Assembly (NCBI GenBank): GCA_003160215.1
Contig: PLQW01000096.1
Span: 1 to 51,199, forward strand
DNA from: Acidobacteriaceae bacterium
GTDB lineage: Bacteria; Acidobacteriota; Terriglobia; Terriglobales; Acidobacteriaceae
Direction of reading: 5' to 3'
Length of the DNA stretch: 51,199 bases
Shown: positions 39,491-50,130 of the stretch, one piece after another
Numbering within the stretch: the first letter of the stretch is position 1
Layout of the letters: each line of letters starts with the position of its first letter
Position numbers and translations under genes: made by a program
The notes under the pieces: model-generated
The model's database searches: none
Told to the model about the DNA's origin: nothing
What the model saw: only the letters and a program-made list of their open reading frames with translations

Positions 39491-39789
39491 ATCGTTCTCT
39501 TCTTTCGATGCGCCGGAACCCACCGGATGATTCCCGGAATATCTCCAAACTTCTCCATTGGCACCTCCGGGCTGGGTTGAATCCAAGGCGCCGAGCAATC
39601 ATCTACTGTGTTGATGCCACTTTACCTCGCGTTGACGTCTTTCGGTGTTGGCAACTAAGATACGTGAGTAGAATTGCGTTTCCTCTCTCGCGGACTTTCC
39701 AGAGCAGTGCATCACGCTGAAGCTGCGGTTCCCGGGCTGGAGCCCGAGGAACGCGAGCGTATTTTTTCGGCCCTGAATCGAGCAAGGGC

Positions 39790-39811
39790 TGGCCGCACGG
39801 GGATTCGAACC
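39790..39811 (-). other. tRNA 3'-end fragment
   Basis: On the minus strand GGTTCGAATCCCCGTGCGGCCA reads as the T loop and acceptor end of a tRNA. The T-stem 5' part does not pair, and the tRNA 5' part would fall inside uvrA, so no full tRNA exists. It may be an old attachment-site copy left by an element that used a tRNA gene elsewhere. Confidence 0.5.
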
Positions 39812-39822
39812 AGCAGTCATCC

Positions 39823-42627
<2,805 letters not shown>

Positions 42628-42630
42628 GCC

Positions 42631-43500
42631 GTGTTAAACCTGATACCTGAACCAAACGAAAATCCGCTCGCCGCAGAAGCACCCAACGATCTGCCGGGCT
42701 CGGCCCCAATCGCGCCGCCAGAGCCCACCGTCGTGCTCGCCGCGCAACCGTCTTTTCTCGCCCGGTCTTTCCCCGCCTGGTCAGGTTGGGATGTGGTGGC
42801 GGTAACGGTGATCACGGCCATTGTAGTGTTCGGCTTCAGCATAGCCGCACTGTTCATCGCACGCACCGTCCCCGGATACCGGCATATACCGGCGAGCGAT
42901 CTGGCCACCAATGCGCGCGTGGTGATAGGAACACAGGTGGCCGCCTACCCGCTCGTGCTTTTGTTTATATTTGTTCTGGTGCGCTCCCGCGCCCGCGAGC
43001 GCTTTGGGAAAGCGATCCATTGGAATTGGCCGGGGATTTCCGCGCCGGGATTCTTCGCCATGGGGATCATTCTGGCGGTGGTGATCGATGGCTTGTCGCG
43101 CTTCCTTCCCATTCCCAAGTCGCTGCCCATGGACAAGTACTTCCATGACGCGGCGAGCGCCTACCTGCTGGCCGCCTTTGGAATGACACTCGCGCCGTTG
43201 CTGGAAGAATTGTTTTTCCGCGGACTGTTGTACCCAGTGCTGCGGCGGGTGTTCGGCCTTACCATAGCCGTCGTGTTGACGGCAGCCGCCTTCGCCGGCA
43301 TTCACGGAACCCAGTTAGGCTATGCCTGGGCGCCTATCCTGAGTATCTTCGTGGTCGGCGCGGTCTTTACGGTGGCGCGCGCGCGTACCAACTCCGTGGC
43401 CGCTTCGTTCCTCATGCATTGCGGTTACAACTTCTCCCTGTTTGCGCTGTTGTGGCTGGCTAGCGATCACTATCGCCACCTGGAGAAGGTGGCCAATTGA
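42631..43500 (+). CDS. CPBP-family intramembrane metalloprotease
   Basis: This 289-residue membrane protein has the CPBP (Abi/CAAX prenyl protease 2) motifs: LAPLLEELFFRGLLYPVL (Glu-Glu-x3-Arg), FAGIHGTQLGY (the His motif) and the last SFLMHCGYN helix motif, spread over about eight membrane segments. Family members cleave substrates in the membrane or act in bacteriocin self-immunity. It starts with GTG just 3 bp after uvrA, so it is probably cotranscribed. The N-terminus (about 50 residues) is Pro/Ala-rich and cytoplasmic. The next gene, pyrE, begins 6 bp downstream. Confidence 0.92.
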   Translation: MLNLIPEPNENPLAAEAPNDLPGSAPIAPPEPTVVLAAQPSFLARSFPAWSGWDVVAVTVITAIVVFGFSIAALFIARTVPGYRHIPASDLATNARVVIGTQVAAYPLVLLFIFVLVRSRARERFGKAIHWNWPGISAPGFFAMGIILAVVIDGLSRFLPIPKSLPMDKYFHDAASAYLLAAFGMTLAPLLEELFFRGLLYPVLRRVFGLTIAVVLTAAAFAGIHGTQLGYAWAPILSIFVVGAVFTVARARTNSVAASFLMHCGYNFSLFALLWLASDHYRHLEKVAN

Positions 43501-43506
43501 AATGGT

Positions 43507-44130
43507 ATGGTTAGCAGGATGGCAAACGCGCGCGAACAACTCTTGGCCATGCTAGCGGAAAAGTCGTTTCGTCTGGGCGAATTCAAGCTCTCCAGCGGCG
43601 GGACCAGCGACTACTACATCGATTGCCGTCTTACCACGCTCGATGCGACCGGCGCATTGCTAACCGGGCAAGCGGTCTTCGAGGAGATTCGCGCGCGCGG
43701 CTGGCATGCCGATGCGATTGGCGGGCTGACCATGGGCGCCGATCCGATCGTGGTTGCGACTTCCGTCATCAGCGCGCAGCAGGAAAAGCCAGTGCACGGC
43801 TTTCTGGTGCGCAAAGCGGAGAAAGCGCACGGCATGGGCCAGCGCATTGAAGGCTTTCGACACAAGCCGGCGCGCGTGGTGATTGTGGACGACGTGTGCA
43901 CCACCGGAGGCTCAACCGTCCAGGCCATTGAGGCCGCGCGTGAGTTTGGATTCGAGATCGTCGGGGTGCTGTGCCTGGTGGAGCGCGAGGAAGCGGGAGG
44001 TCGCGCCAATGTCGAAAAGGCCGCTGCCCCGGCGGAGTTCGTCGCGCTGTTCACCGCAAACGATGTTCGTGCCCAACATGTGAAGCGCGCCTCCGATATT
44101 TGCAGTAAACGCCAAGTGCGACCTGTGTGA
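43507..44130 (+). CDS. pyrE: Orotate phosphoribosyltransferase
   Basis: This 207-residue protein has the PRPP-binding motif VVIVDDVCTTGGST near residues 121-134, the N-terminal KSFRLGEFKLSSGGTSDYYIDCR of orotate phosphoribosyltransferases and IGGLTMGADPI. It joins orotate with PRPP to give OMP in pyrimidine synthesis. No other pyr gene is near. ATG 43507 starts close after the CPBP stop; ATG 43519, preceded by AGCAGG, would remove four residues and is equally likely. The last residues (SKRQVRPV) are basic and variable. It looks cotranscribed with uvrA and the CPBP gene. Confidence 0.95.
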   Translation: MVSRMANAREQLLAMLAEKSFRLGEFKLSSGGTSDYYIDCRLTTLDATGALLTGQAVFEEIRARGWHADAIGGLTMGADPIVVATSVISAQQEKPVHGFLVRKAEKAHGMGQRIEGFRHKPARVVIVDDVCTTGGSTVQAIEAAREFGFEIVGVLCLVEREEAGGRANVEKAAAPAEFVALFTANDVRAQHVKRASDICSKRQVRPV

Positions 44131-44256
44131 CCGGCCGGCGGTGACCAATTCGCCGGGAAACCGCTGCGAGGTGCATCGGCCGTTGAGTTCCGGCGGAGGG
44201 TGGCGAACGCGCGCCGATTCAGTGTAATCTAGTGGGCGGGTTGGTCGAAGGGAGAT

Positions 44257-44601
44257 ATGGTCGTGGCTTTCCTGAGGAAAAAGAAGTCCTCCGAAATTGT
44301 CGTGGAAATCCCGGTTTTGTGCAGAATATGGGAGGAACAGGGAGTTTTTAACGGCATCGCGGAAGATCTCCCCGTGGCCGTATTTGGCAAGACCCATGAG
44401 GAGGCGCAGAGCAACCTGAAAGACGCCATAATCAGCCACTTGGAAGCCCTCAAAGAACTTCACAAGCTGCAGCCGGTGGTTGAGCATCTGCGCAGCCAAG
44501 CCAGAGAAACGCATTTCTCACCGCGAGAACTTCCGCGCGGCCAATCCTTCTTCCGGTTCTCTGCGGCTGTCCACGACAGCCAAATCCTAGCTTTGGTATA
44601 A
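44257..44601 (+). CDS. HicB-like antitoxin
   Basis: This 114-residue protein starts with a basic stretch and has the HicB partial RNase-H-like fold: VVEIPVLCRIWEEQGVFNGIAEDLPVAVFGKTHEEAQSNLK (spread over residues 14-55) matches the antitoxin core in which the ribonuclease acid residues are lost. No RHH or HTH domain follows, so it does not look like a DNA-binding HicB. The GTG at 44263 has better spacing from GGGAG than the ATG and may be the true start. Its stop directly precedes the HicA-like gene start (TAAATG), so translation is coupled. It should hold the toxin inactive. Confidence 0.75.
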   Translation: MVVAFLRKKKSSEIVVEIPVLCRIWEEQGVFNGIAEDLPVAVFGKTHEEAQSNLKDAIISHLEALKELHKLQPVVEHLRSQARETHFSPRELPRGQSFFRFSAAVHDSQILALV

Positions 44602-44856
44602 ATGAAAGAGTCTAAACTCCCCCCGCAACTCACATGGAGGGAGTTTGTGCGTGTGCTCGAGGCTCTGGGTTATCAAGCAATGAAAAGCAAACGAGGGTCG
44701 GCTCGGTCATTTCATTCTAGAACGCGGAGCCCAGCCGTAGTCACCTTCCACGAACCGCATGGGAAAGATCCGATTCGAGAAGGAACCCTCCGCGAGTATC
44801 TCCGCAAACTTCAATTAGGGCGGGACGAGTTTCTGGAATTACTGGAGCGAGGTTGA
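44602..44856 (+). CDS. HicA-like toxin, catalytic His changed
   Basis: This 84-residue protein matches HicA/YcfA toxins: LTWREFVRVLEALGYQ, a basic strand, VVTFHEPHGKDPIREGTLREYLRKLQ and the end DEFLELL. HicA proteins cut mRNA and have the catalytic His in a GSH motif on the first strand; here the sequence is RGSARSF (Gly32, Ser33, Ala34), so the His is Ala unless His38 takes its place. Either the toxin is inactive or it uses another residue. The order antitoxin-toxin (HicB first) is the reverse of the usual hicAB. It directly follows HicB. Confidence 0.75.
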   Translation: MKESKLPPQLTWREFVRVLEALGYQAMKSKRGSARSFHSRTRSPAVVTFHEPHGKDPIREGTLREYLRKLQLGRDEFLELLERG

Positions 44857-44895
44857 AACTTCGTCCGATCATAATTCACCGCACCACTATGTGAC

Positions 44896-45945
44896 ATGAT
44901 TAAAACTCTGGAATGGACGGACGCGGGTGTGCGCTTGATCGACCAGACCAAGCTGCCCTTGGAAGAAACCTACGTAACCTGCAAGACCTACGAAGAAGTC
45001 GCAGACGCGATCCGAACCATGATCGTGCGTGGCGCACCGGCAATTGGTGTCGCCGCCGCCATGGGAGTTGCGCTCGGCGTTCGTGACTCGCAGGCCAAGG
45101 ACCACGCCGAACTGAAGTGCGATTTCGACCGCATCTGCGACGTCCTCGCTTCCACTCGCCCTACCGCGGTCAATCTCTTCTGGGCGATTCGCCGCATGCG
45201 CGACAAATTTGAACAAGTCAGCACCCAGCCTATTGCGCGGATTCAACAGGAACTGGTGACCGAAGCGCAGCGCATGATGGTGGAAGATATCGCCGCCAAC
45301 GAGGCGATGGGCAGGCACGGCGCCGTGCTGCTCCCCTCCAGCGGCGGAATATTGACCCACTGCAATGCGGGTGCGCTGGCGACCTGTGGTTATGGCACGG
45401 CGCTGGGCGTGATTCGCGCAGCGGTGGACTCGGGCAAGAAGCTGCAAGTGTTTGCCGACGAGACCCGTCCGTTTCTCCAGGGCTCGCGTCTGACAGCGTG
45501 GGAGTTAATGAAAGACCACATTCCCACCACTCTGATCTCCGACAACATGGCGGGCGCCATGATGCAGCAGGGAAAGATCGATGCGGTGATTGTGGGCGCC
45601 GATCGTATCGCCGCCAATGGCGATGTTGCCAATAAGATTGGGACTTACACAGTCGCGGTGTTGGCCAAGGAGCACGGTATTCCGTTCTACGTGGCCGCCC
45701 CGTTTTCGACGGTGGATTTGGCAACGCCCGATGGCAGCCGGATTCCCATTGAGCAACGCTCTTCCAGGGAAGTGACCCACCTTGCCGGCAAACAAATCGC
45801 GCCGGACGGCGTGACCGTTGAGAATCCAGCGTTCGATGTCACCCCGAATGCCTACGTCACCGCGATCATCACGGAACGTGGTGTCGCGCGAAAGCCGTAC
45901 GCAGAGTCGCTGCGCGAGCTTTCCGCAGTGAGCGTCACGGCGTAG
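44896..45945 (+). CDS. mtnA: Methylthioribose-1-phosphate isomerase
   Basis: This 349-residue protein matches MtnA over the full length: [15 protein letters not shown] (substrate loop), [11 protein letters not shown] with the active-site Cys, SDNMAGAMM with the catalytic Asp, and [18 protein letters not shown]. It isomerises 5-methylthioribose-1-phosphate to methylthioribulose-1-phosphate in methionine salvage. Bacterial eIF2B-alpha-like relatives share this fold but lack the pattern seen here. No other salvage gene is next to it. It follows the HicBA-like pair by 39 bp. A perfect palindrome 28 bp after the stop is a likely terminator. Confidence 0.95.
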   Translation: MIKTLEWTDAGVRLIDQTKLPLEETYVTCKTYEEVADAIRTMIVRGAPAIGVAAAMGVALGVRDSQAKDHAELKCDFDRICDVLASTRPTAVNLFWAIRRMRDKFEQVSTQPIARIQQELVTEAQRMMVEDIAANEAMGRHGAVLLPSSGGILTHCNAGALATCGYGTALGVIRAAVDSGKKLQVFADETRPFLQGSRLTAWELMKDHIPTTLISDNMAGAMMQQGKIDAVIVGADRIAANGDVANKIGTYTVAVLAKEHGIPFYVAAPFSTVDLATPDGSRIPIEQRSSREVTHLAGKQIAPDGVTVENPAFDVTPNAYVTAIITERGVARKPYAESLRELSAVSVTA

Positions 45946-45973
45946 CCGAAGACTGATCATTACCCGAAATACG

Positions 45974-45997
45974 AAGAGCGTCCCGCGGGACGCTCTT
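45974..45997. terminator. Perfect 24-bp palindrome, bidirectional terminator-like
   Basis: AAGAGCGTCCCG is directly followed by its exact reverse complement. It sits between convergent genes (mtnA stop 45945, STN gene stop 46015), which is where a shared terminator is expected. There is no long T run on either strand, so a Rho-dependent or hairpin-only mode is possible. Confidence 0.6.
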
Positions 45998-46014
45998 GAC
46001 GTGTCGAATCACTG

Positions 46015-46866
46015 TTACTGCTCCGGCTGAGGCTGCTCCCCGGTATTGGCAGGATTCAACTGCTGCTGATAACGCTGCTGTTGTTGTTGCATATTTTGCA
46101 ACTCCAACAACAACTGTTCCGGAGTCTTCGCGCCGTTCGGCTGGTTGCCATTGTCCGGTGTTGGCTCGGGGTTCGTGTCAGGCGAAGGCATCGGAACCTG
46201 CCCAGGCCGGAATCGCCCAGGCATGGGCGCAACCGGCTGAGCTTCCGGCGGGTTGTCGGCCTCCGCTTCGGGGGGCGGCATTTCTTCGTCCAGAGGCTCC
46301 TCGGCTTGCGACTGTGGTTGAACTTGCCCGGGACTGCTGTTTTGCGCCGTGTTCACGGTGGTCGCGTTCTGCCGCGTAGACAAAATTACTTTCTGCACAC
46401 CGCCCGGATTGCCGGTCATCCCCAGAATGATGTAGTTAAACTTCGATCCGTTCAACAGCGTATTCAGTACATCCCGTGGCCGTCCGGGACCCAACTGCAT
46501 CATGACGCGATCGTTCGCTGCGCTGGACGGCATCTCGATGGACGCGCCTGTCTGAGCCTGTACGGAGCGCAACACCTGCGATAACGTCGAATTCTTGGCG
46601 TCGATGGTAAGCAGCCCATTCTGATAAGTGACGCGGGGTGGCGTGGGCGGCATTTGCTCCAGCGTCAGCGGTGCAGGCGGCGGTTTTGGCGCCTCCGCTT
46701 CCGGTGCGGCTTTCTTGCCGTGAACATGCGTCTTTTGCAGATGCGCGCCGGTTGCCGGAGTCGTGCTGGTTGGGGGGACCGTCTGTGCCGGCGATTCCCC
46801 GGCCGCAAGGCACAGTCCGGTTGCCAGCAACAATGCCAATCCTAGATTGTGCCGAAGGCGTACCAT
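46015..46866 (-). CDS. Exported STN/secretin-N domain protein with Pro/Gln-rich tail
   Basis: The 283-residue product has a signal peptide (LGLALLLATGLCLAAGESPAQT), a Pro/Ala-rich linker, then a short secretin/TonB N-terminal-type domain near residues 75-145: VTYQNGLLTIDAKNSTLSQVLRSV and DVLNTLLNGSKFNYIILG, the pattern of AMIN/STN domains in PilQ and TonB-dependent receptors. The rest (150-283) is disordered and very rich in Pro, Gln and Asn. No barrel follows, so it is a free-standing STN protein. It may bind peptidoglycan or a secretin in the periplasm. ATG 46866 fits the signal peptide; the upstream frame to 47073 looks non-coding. Ends facing the terminator at 45974. Confidence 0.8.
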   Translation of the reverse strand: MVRLRHNLGLALLLATGLCLAAGESPAQTVPPTSTTPATGAHLQKTHVHGKKAAPEAEAPKPPPAPLTLEQMPPTPPRVTYQNGLLTIDAKNSTLSQVLRSVQAQTGASIEMPSSAANDRVMMQLGPGRPRDVLNTLLNGSKFNYIILGMTGNPGGVQKVILSTRQNATTVNTAQNSSPGQVQPQSQAEEPLDEEMPPPEAEADNPPEAQPVAPMPGRFRPGQVPMPSPDTNPEPTPDNGNQPNGAKTPEQLLLELQNMQQQQQRYQQQLNPANTGEQPQPEQ

Positions 46867-47103
46867 AATATGTTCGACGACCAACGGGCTGTATCGTTTC
46901 TCGATGCGCGCCGCTGTATCTATTCTAAACCCGGCCAAGGCGCGTCCGTTGCTGGTTCGGAACGCGCCGCAGATTTCCGGCGAGGAGGGTTGGCTGAACG
47001 TCTGACACAAGCTAAACGGCATCTTAAGAGAACGGAGATCAACCAACCATCCGGTATATTCTGCGTACATCAATGAGTATTCATCGGCGTTAAGGCTACG
47101 AAC

Positions 47104-48123
47104 ATGATTCGACTATCGTTCGCTTATCGCTCGACCTGCTACTACTTCCTTCGGACGGGCCTCCTGCTGCTTGCGATAATGATCACGGCGCTCGCGGTGA
47201 CGGCGCAGAGTTGCGCCAGCGGCACCGATTTGGACGTCCCAACCAAGAACGCCGTAGAAGCTGCAGCGCGCCAATATCTCGACATGTCGAAGCGCGGAGA
47301 TGTTGCCGGGCTCAAGGCCAATTCCATTCCCGCAGTCGCGGGAGATTTCGGCAGCATCGAGCAGGCCGTGGTCACCAACAAACAATATCTTTCTCAGGGC
47401 CCAGCGACGGTCAGCGGAACCTACCTACTCGATGCTTCCCAAGCCAAGGCGCCACTGCCACGGGCAGATTTCTATTGCGGCATCTATAACTCGCCGGAGC
47501 GCCTGGTGTTCTCGATTTCTAATCTACCGGCTGGACGTTACGCGCTGGTGATGCAGAAGATTGCCGGCAAAGACCCGATCACGCTGACTGTGGTTCTGCA
47601 AGACGTGAACGGCTCGTGGAAGCTGGCAGGTTATTACCCGCGACTGGACGCGATCGGCGGCCAGGATGGGCAGTGGTATCTGACCAAAGCGCGCGAATTC
47701 AAGTCCAAAGGGCAGTTGCACAATGCTTGGTTCTACTATCTGACAGCGTGGGACTTGCTGGCGCCGGTGAACTTCATGAGCACGCCGCAACTCGACAAGG
47801 TCGCCGAGGAAATGCAGAGCGCGCGGCCCAGCGACCTGCCGGGCAACGGCAATCCGCTGAACCTTGCGGCCAATGGCAAGACGTTCAAGGTCACTGAGAT
47901 GGTGGCCGTGCCGGTGGAAAACAATCTCGACCTGCGGGTGCGTTACGAGACCGCCGATGCCTCCAACACAGCCCTGGCGTTCCAGGACAACCTGTCCGTC
48001 ATTAAGGCGATCGTAACCAAGTATCCCGAGGTCCGCGATGCCTTTAGCGCAGTAATTGCGCTTGCGGTCGACGCGAGCGGGCACGAATATGGGTCCGCGT
48101 CGCCGATGAAGGACATCAAGTAA
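47104..48123 (+). CDS. Exported hypothetical protein
   Basis: This 339-residue protein begins with a basic N-terminus and a hydrophobic segment (FLRTGLLLLAIMITALAVTA), probably a signal peptide cleaved after VTAQ. The mature part has a conserved-looking helical N-terminal half (AVEAAARQYLDMSKRGDVAG), an Ig-like stretch (RYALVMQKIAGKDPITLTVV) and a WKLAGYYPR motif, plus a helical part with HNAWFYYLTAWDLLAP. I do not recognise a named domain, though the layout resembles exported acidobacterial proteins of unknown function. It is divergent from the STN gene (237 bp apart). The frame is codon-typical of the window, so it is a real gene. Confidence 0.82.
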   Translation: MIRLSFAYRSTCYYFLRTGLLLLAIMITALAVTAQSCASGTDLDVPTKNAVEAAARQYLDMSKRGDVAGLKANSIPAVAGDFGSIEQAVVTNKQYLSQGPATVSGTYLLDASQAKAPLPRADFYCGIYNSPERLVFSISNLPAGRYALVMQKIAGKDPITLTVVLQDVNGSWKLAGYYPRLDAIGGQDGQWYLTKAREFKSKGQLHNAWFYYLTAWDLLAPVNFMSTPQLDKVAEEMQSARPSDLPGNGNPLNLAANGKTFKVTEMVAVPVENNLDLRVRYETADASNTALAFQDNLSVIKAIVTKYPEVRDAFSAVIALAVDASGHEYGSASPMKDIK

Positions 48124-48173
48124 GCGGCACAAAATGGTCTGGAGCAGAATTTGGCGCGAGACACTATTACTTA

Positions 48174-48563
48174 TTAAGAGGCTATCTCAGCTAACGGGTC
48201 AGGTTCTTTGTTTCGATCGCGGGATCGTTTCTTCGAGGTGTCGTTAGCGACGGTTCGAAACTGTTCAAGGCTCAGCTTAATCTTGCCGTTCGGCAAGACT
48301 ACAAAAACTTCCATATCGCCGCCCATTGCTTTGATCACTTTGTCGAGCGTACTTATGTACATGTTCTGACCACGAATGATCTTGGAAACCGAAGATTGCC
48401 TCACGCCGAGTGTCTCCGCAAGATGCTCTTGCGTTAGAGACAGTGCAGCCCTCAGTTCATCAAGGGCCATCTCCGCAAGTAATTCTCGGGTCTTGACTCG
48501 AGCGCGCTCCTGCGACTCAGGAGACATTGTCCGAGCTACCAACTCTGAAAATCTCTTTGCCAT
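48174..48563 (-). CDS. XRE-type HTH antitoxin (HigA-like)
   Basis: This 129-residue protein has a Cro/C1-type helix-turn-helix (LSLTQEHLAETLGVRQSSVSKIIRG) near the middle, preceded by a helical N-terminus and followed by a strand region (MEVFVVLPNGKIKLSLEQF) and a basic tail. It matches antitoxins of HigBA-type pairs that bind both the toxin and the operon promoter. The start at ATG 48563 fits; an in-frame ATG at 48593 is also possible. It lies 67 bp after the toxin gene, so toxin precedes antitoxin, the usual higBA order. Confidence 0.85.
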   Translation of the reverse strand: MAKRFSELVARTMSPESQERARVKTRELLAEMALDELRAALSLTQEHLAETLGVRQSSVSKIIRGQNMYISTLDKVIKAMGGDMEVFVVLPNGKIKLSLEQFRTVANDTSKKRSRDRNKEPDPLAEIAS

Positions 48564-48630
48564 TTGCTTACCGTCTTTCTTCAACTGATGCATCTACGTG
48601 CTAATCCAGAATCCTATAGCTGGTTCAGTG

Positions 48631-48978
48631 CTACTTTTCTAACTCCGCCAAGTGCGCATCGTAGATGCGATCGGCGATTGGGACATTTTCTTCGTACCAT
48701 CGATCATTTCCCGTTTTGTCTCCCCCAATTAAGAGAATTACAACTCGTCGGGGATCAAAAGCATAGAGTATGCGATACGGGCTTCCTTGATGTTGGATCC
48801 GAAGCTCCCGCATATTCGCATGCTTCGATGTGACGACTCCAGAGGAGTACGGGAACGGCAACGTCGGACCCCGTTCCTCAAGCAATCCGACTACACTCTT
48901 GACATCCTCTCTCTCCGCCTCATCTAACGAGTCCCACCACAGCTCGAACTCCGAACTCACCTCTATTTCCCACAGCAC
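48631..48978 (-). CDS. HigB/RelE-like toxin (Gp49-like family)
   Basis: This protein of about 115 residues begins VLWEIEVSSEFELWWDSLDEAE, the start pattern of phage Gp49-like (PF05973) HigB toxins, and goes on with VVGLLEERGPTLPFPYS, MRELRIQHQGSPYRILYAFDP (the RelE-fold strand with Arg) and VVILLIGGDKTG. These toxins cut mRNA on the ribosome. I chose GTG 48978 over ATG 48996 because a good promoter (-35 TTGTAT at 49008-49013, 17-bp spacer, -10 TATAAT at 48985-48990) has its predicted +1 exactly on that G, which would make the mRNA leaderless. The upstream ATG at 48996 lies inside the promoter. The HigA-like antitoxin follows. Confidence 0.8.
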   Translation of the reverse strand: MLWEIEVSSEFELWWDSLDEAEREDVKSVVGLLEERGPTLPFPYSSGVVTSKHANMRELRIQHQGSPYRILYAFDPRRVVILLIGGDKTGNDRWYEENVPIADRIYDAHLAELEK

Positions 48979-48984
48979 ATGCGT

Positions 48985-49013
48985 ATTATAGCCCATAGTC
49001 TATATAGATACAA
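48985..49013 (-). promoter_or_regulatory. Sigma-70 promoter of the HigBA-like pair
   Basis: Minus strand: TTGTAT (49013-49008), 17 nt, TATAAT (48990-48985). The first transcribed base would be 48978, the G of the toxin GTG. Overlap of promoter and gene start also places the operator for HigA here. Confidence 0.6.
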
Positions 49014-49048
49014 AGGAATATCTCGTCCCACCACAAGGATACGGTGGC

Positions 49049-50107
49049 CTACCCTGCATCGCCCGCTTCTGCCTTTTTGATCTCGGACGACGTGCTGGCC
49101 GGCCGCTCGAACTTGCACTCCTCGGGCTTCTTGTCGAAGCGCAGTCCCTGAAACACGGGAGCGCGCATCTTCATCCCACCGCTTTGCCCCTCGTGCGTCC
49201 ACTCGGAGTACTTGATTTCGGCAACCAGTTCGGGCTTCACAAAGTGGACGGGCCTTGTGCTTTCCACTTTGCCGAAGAACGGACTGCGCTTCGTCTCCAG
49301 CGCGTGTAGCCGCTTCCACATGTCAGCGTGCGACTCCTCGGTAAAGCCGCTGCCTGCTTGGCCCACGGGAATCAGGCGGCCCTGATCGTCATAGAGGCCG
49401 AGCACGATGGAGCCGAAGTTTTCACGCGAGCCGCGCGGGTCGGTGTACCCGCCAATCACGCACTCCTGCCGCTTGACGATTTTGATCTTCAGCCAGTCGC
49501 TACTCCGCTTTTGCACGTAAGGACTGCTGCGGCGCTTGGCAACTATGCCTTCCAGTTCGCGCTGTGCCGCGACTTCAAACAGCGCTTTGCCATTTCCGAC
49601 GTAGTGGTCGGAATAGCGGACGAGGTCGCCCGGTGCCAGGATGGAGGCCAGTAGCTCCTTGCGCTGTTCCAATTCCGCCTGCATCAGGCTGTAGCCGTCA
49701 AGATACAGAAGGTCGAAGACGTAATACACCACGGGAATGTTGTCTCGCGTGCGACGAATGCGACGGCCGCCTTGGCCAACTCCCGTGCGCTGCTGCATCA
49801 GGCTGAACGAAGGCCGTCCCTCCTCATCGAGTGCGACGATCTCGCCATCCAGAATTGCCGTTTGCGCTGCGATGGAATCTCCGATGGAGCGCAGTTCGGG
49901 ATACGCTGCGGTCAAATCGTTCTGATTGCGCGAGACCAGGCGCACGGAGCCGCTCTCCAGAAACGCGATGGCGCGATAGCCGTCCCACTTCACCTCGTAG
50001 AGCCAATCCTGGCTGTCGAACGGCTTATCCACGAGAGTTGCAAGCATGGGATGGATGACGCGGGGCATCGGCGATTTGTGGCCAATGCGCGCTGCTTCGG
50101 GCTTCAA
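49049..50107 (-). CDS. ligD: ATP-dependent DNA ligase (LigD ligase domain)
   Basis: This 352-residue protein is an ATP-dependent ligase with motif I EVKWDGYRAIAF (Lys adenylation site KWDG), motif III-like LDGEIVALDEEG and motif IV ELEGIVAKR, then the OB-fold (KRQECVIGGYTDPRGS). It matches the ligase domain of bacterial LigD, used with Ku for joining double-strand breaks. The gene for the 3'-phosphoesterase domain lies 23 bp upstream on the same strand, so this is a split LigD; no polymerase domain or ku gene is in the window. The start ATG is followed by a short unconserved N-terminus; ATG at 50068 is another option. Confidence 0.9.
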   Translation of the reverse strand: MKPEAARIGHKSPMPRVIHPMLATLVDKPFDSQDWLYEVKWDGYRAIAFLESGSVRLVSRNQNDLTAAYPELRSIGDSIAAQTAILDGEIVALDEEGRPSFSLMQQRTGVGQGGRRIRRTRDNIPVVYYVFDLLYLDGYSLMQAELEQRKELLASILAPGDLVRYSDHYVGNGKALFEVAAQRELEGIVAKRRSSPYVQKRSSDWLKIKIVKRQECVIGGYTDPRGSRENFGSIVLGLYDDQGRLIPVGQAGSGFTEESHADMWKRLHALETKRSPFFGKVESTRPVHFVKPELVAEIKYSEWTHEGQSGGMKMRAPVFQGLRFDKKPEECKFERPASTSSEIKKAEAGDAG

Positions 50108-50130
50108 ACCTTCACCGTGCCTGTCGCGGT

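Noticed and set aside
45974..45997. Palindrome as a protein-binding operator
   Set aside because: Its position between two convergent stops fits a terminator better than an operator.
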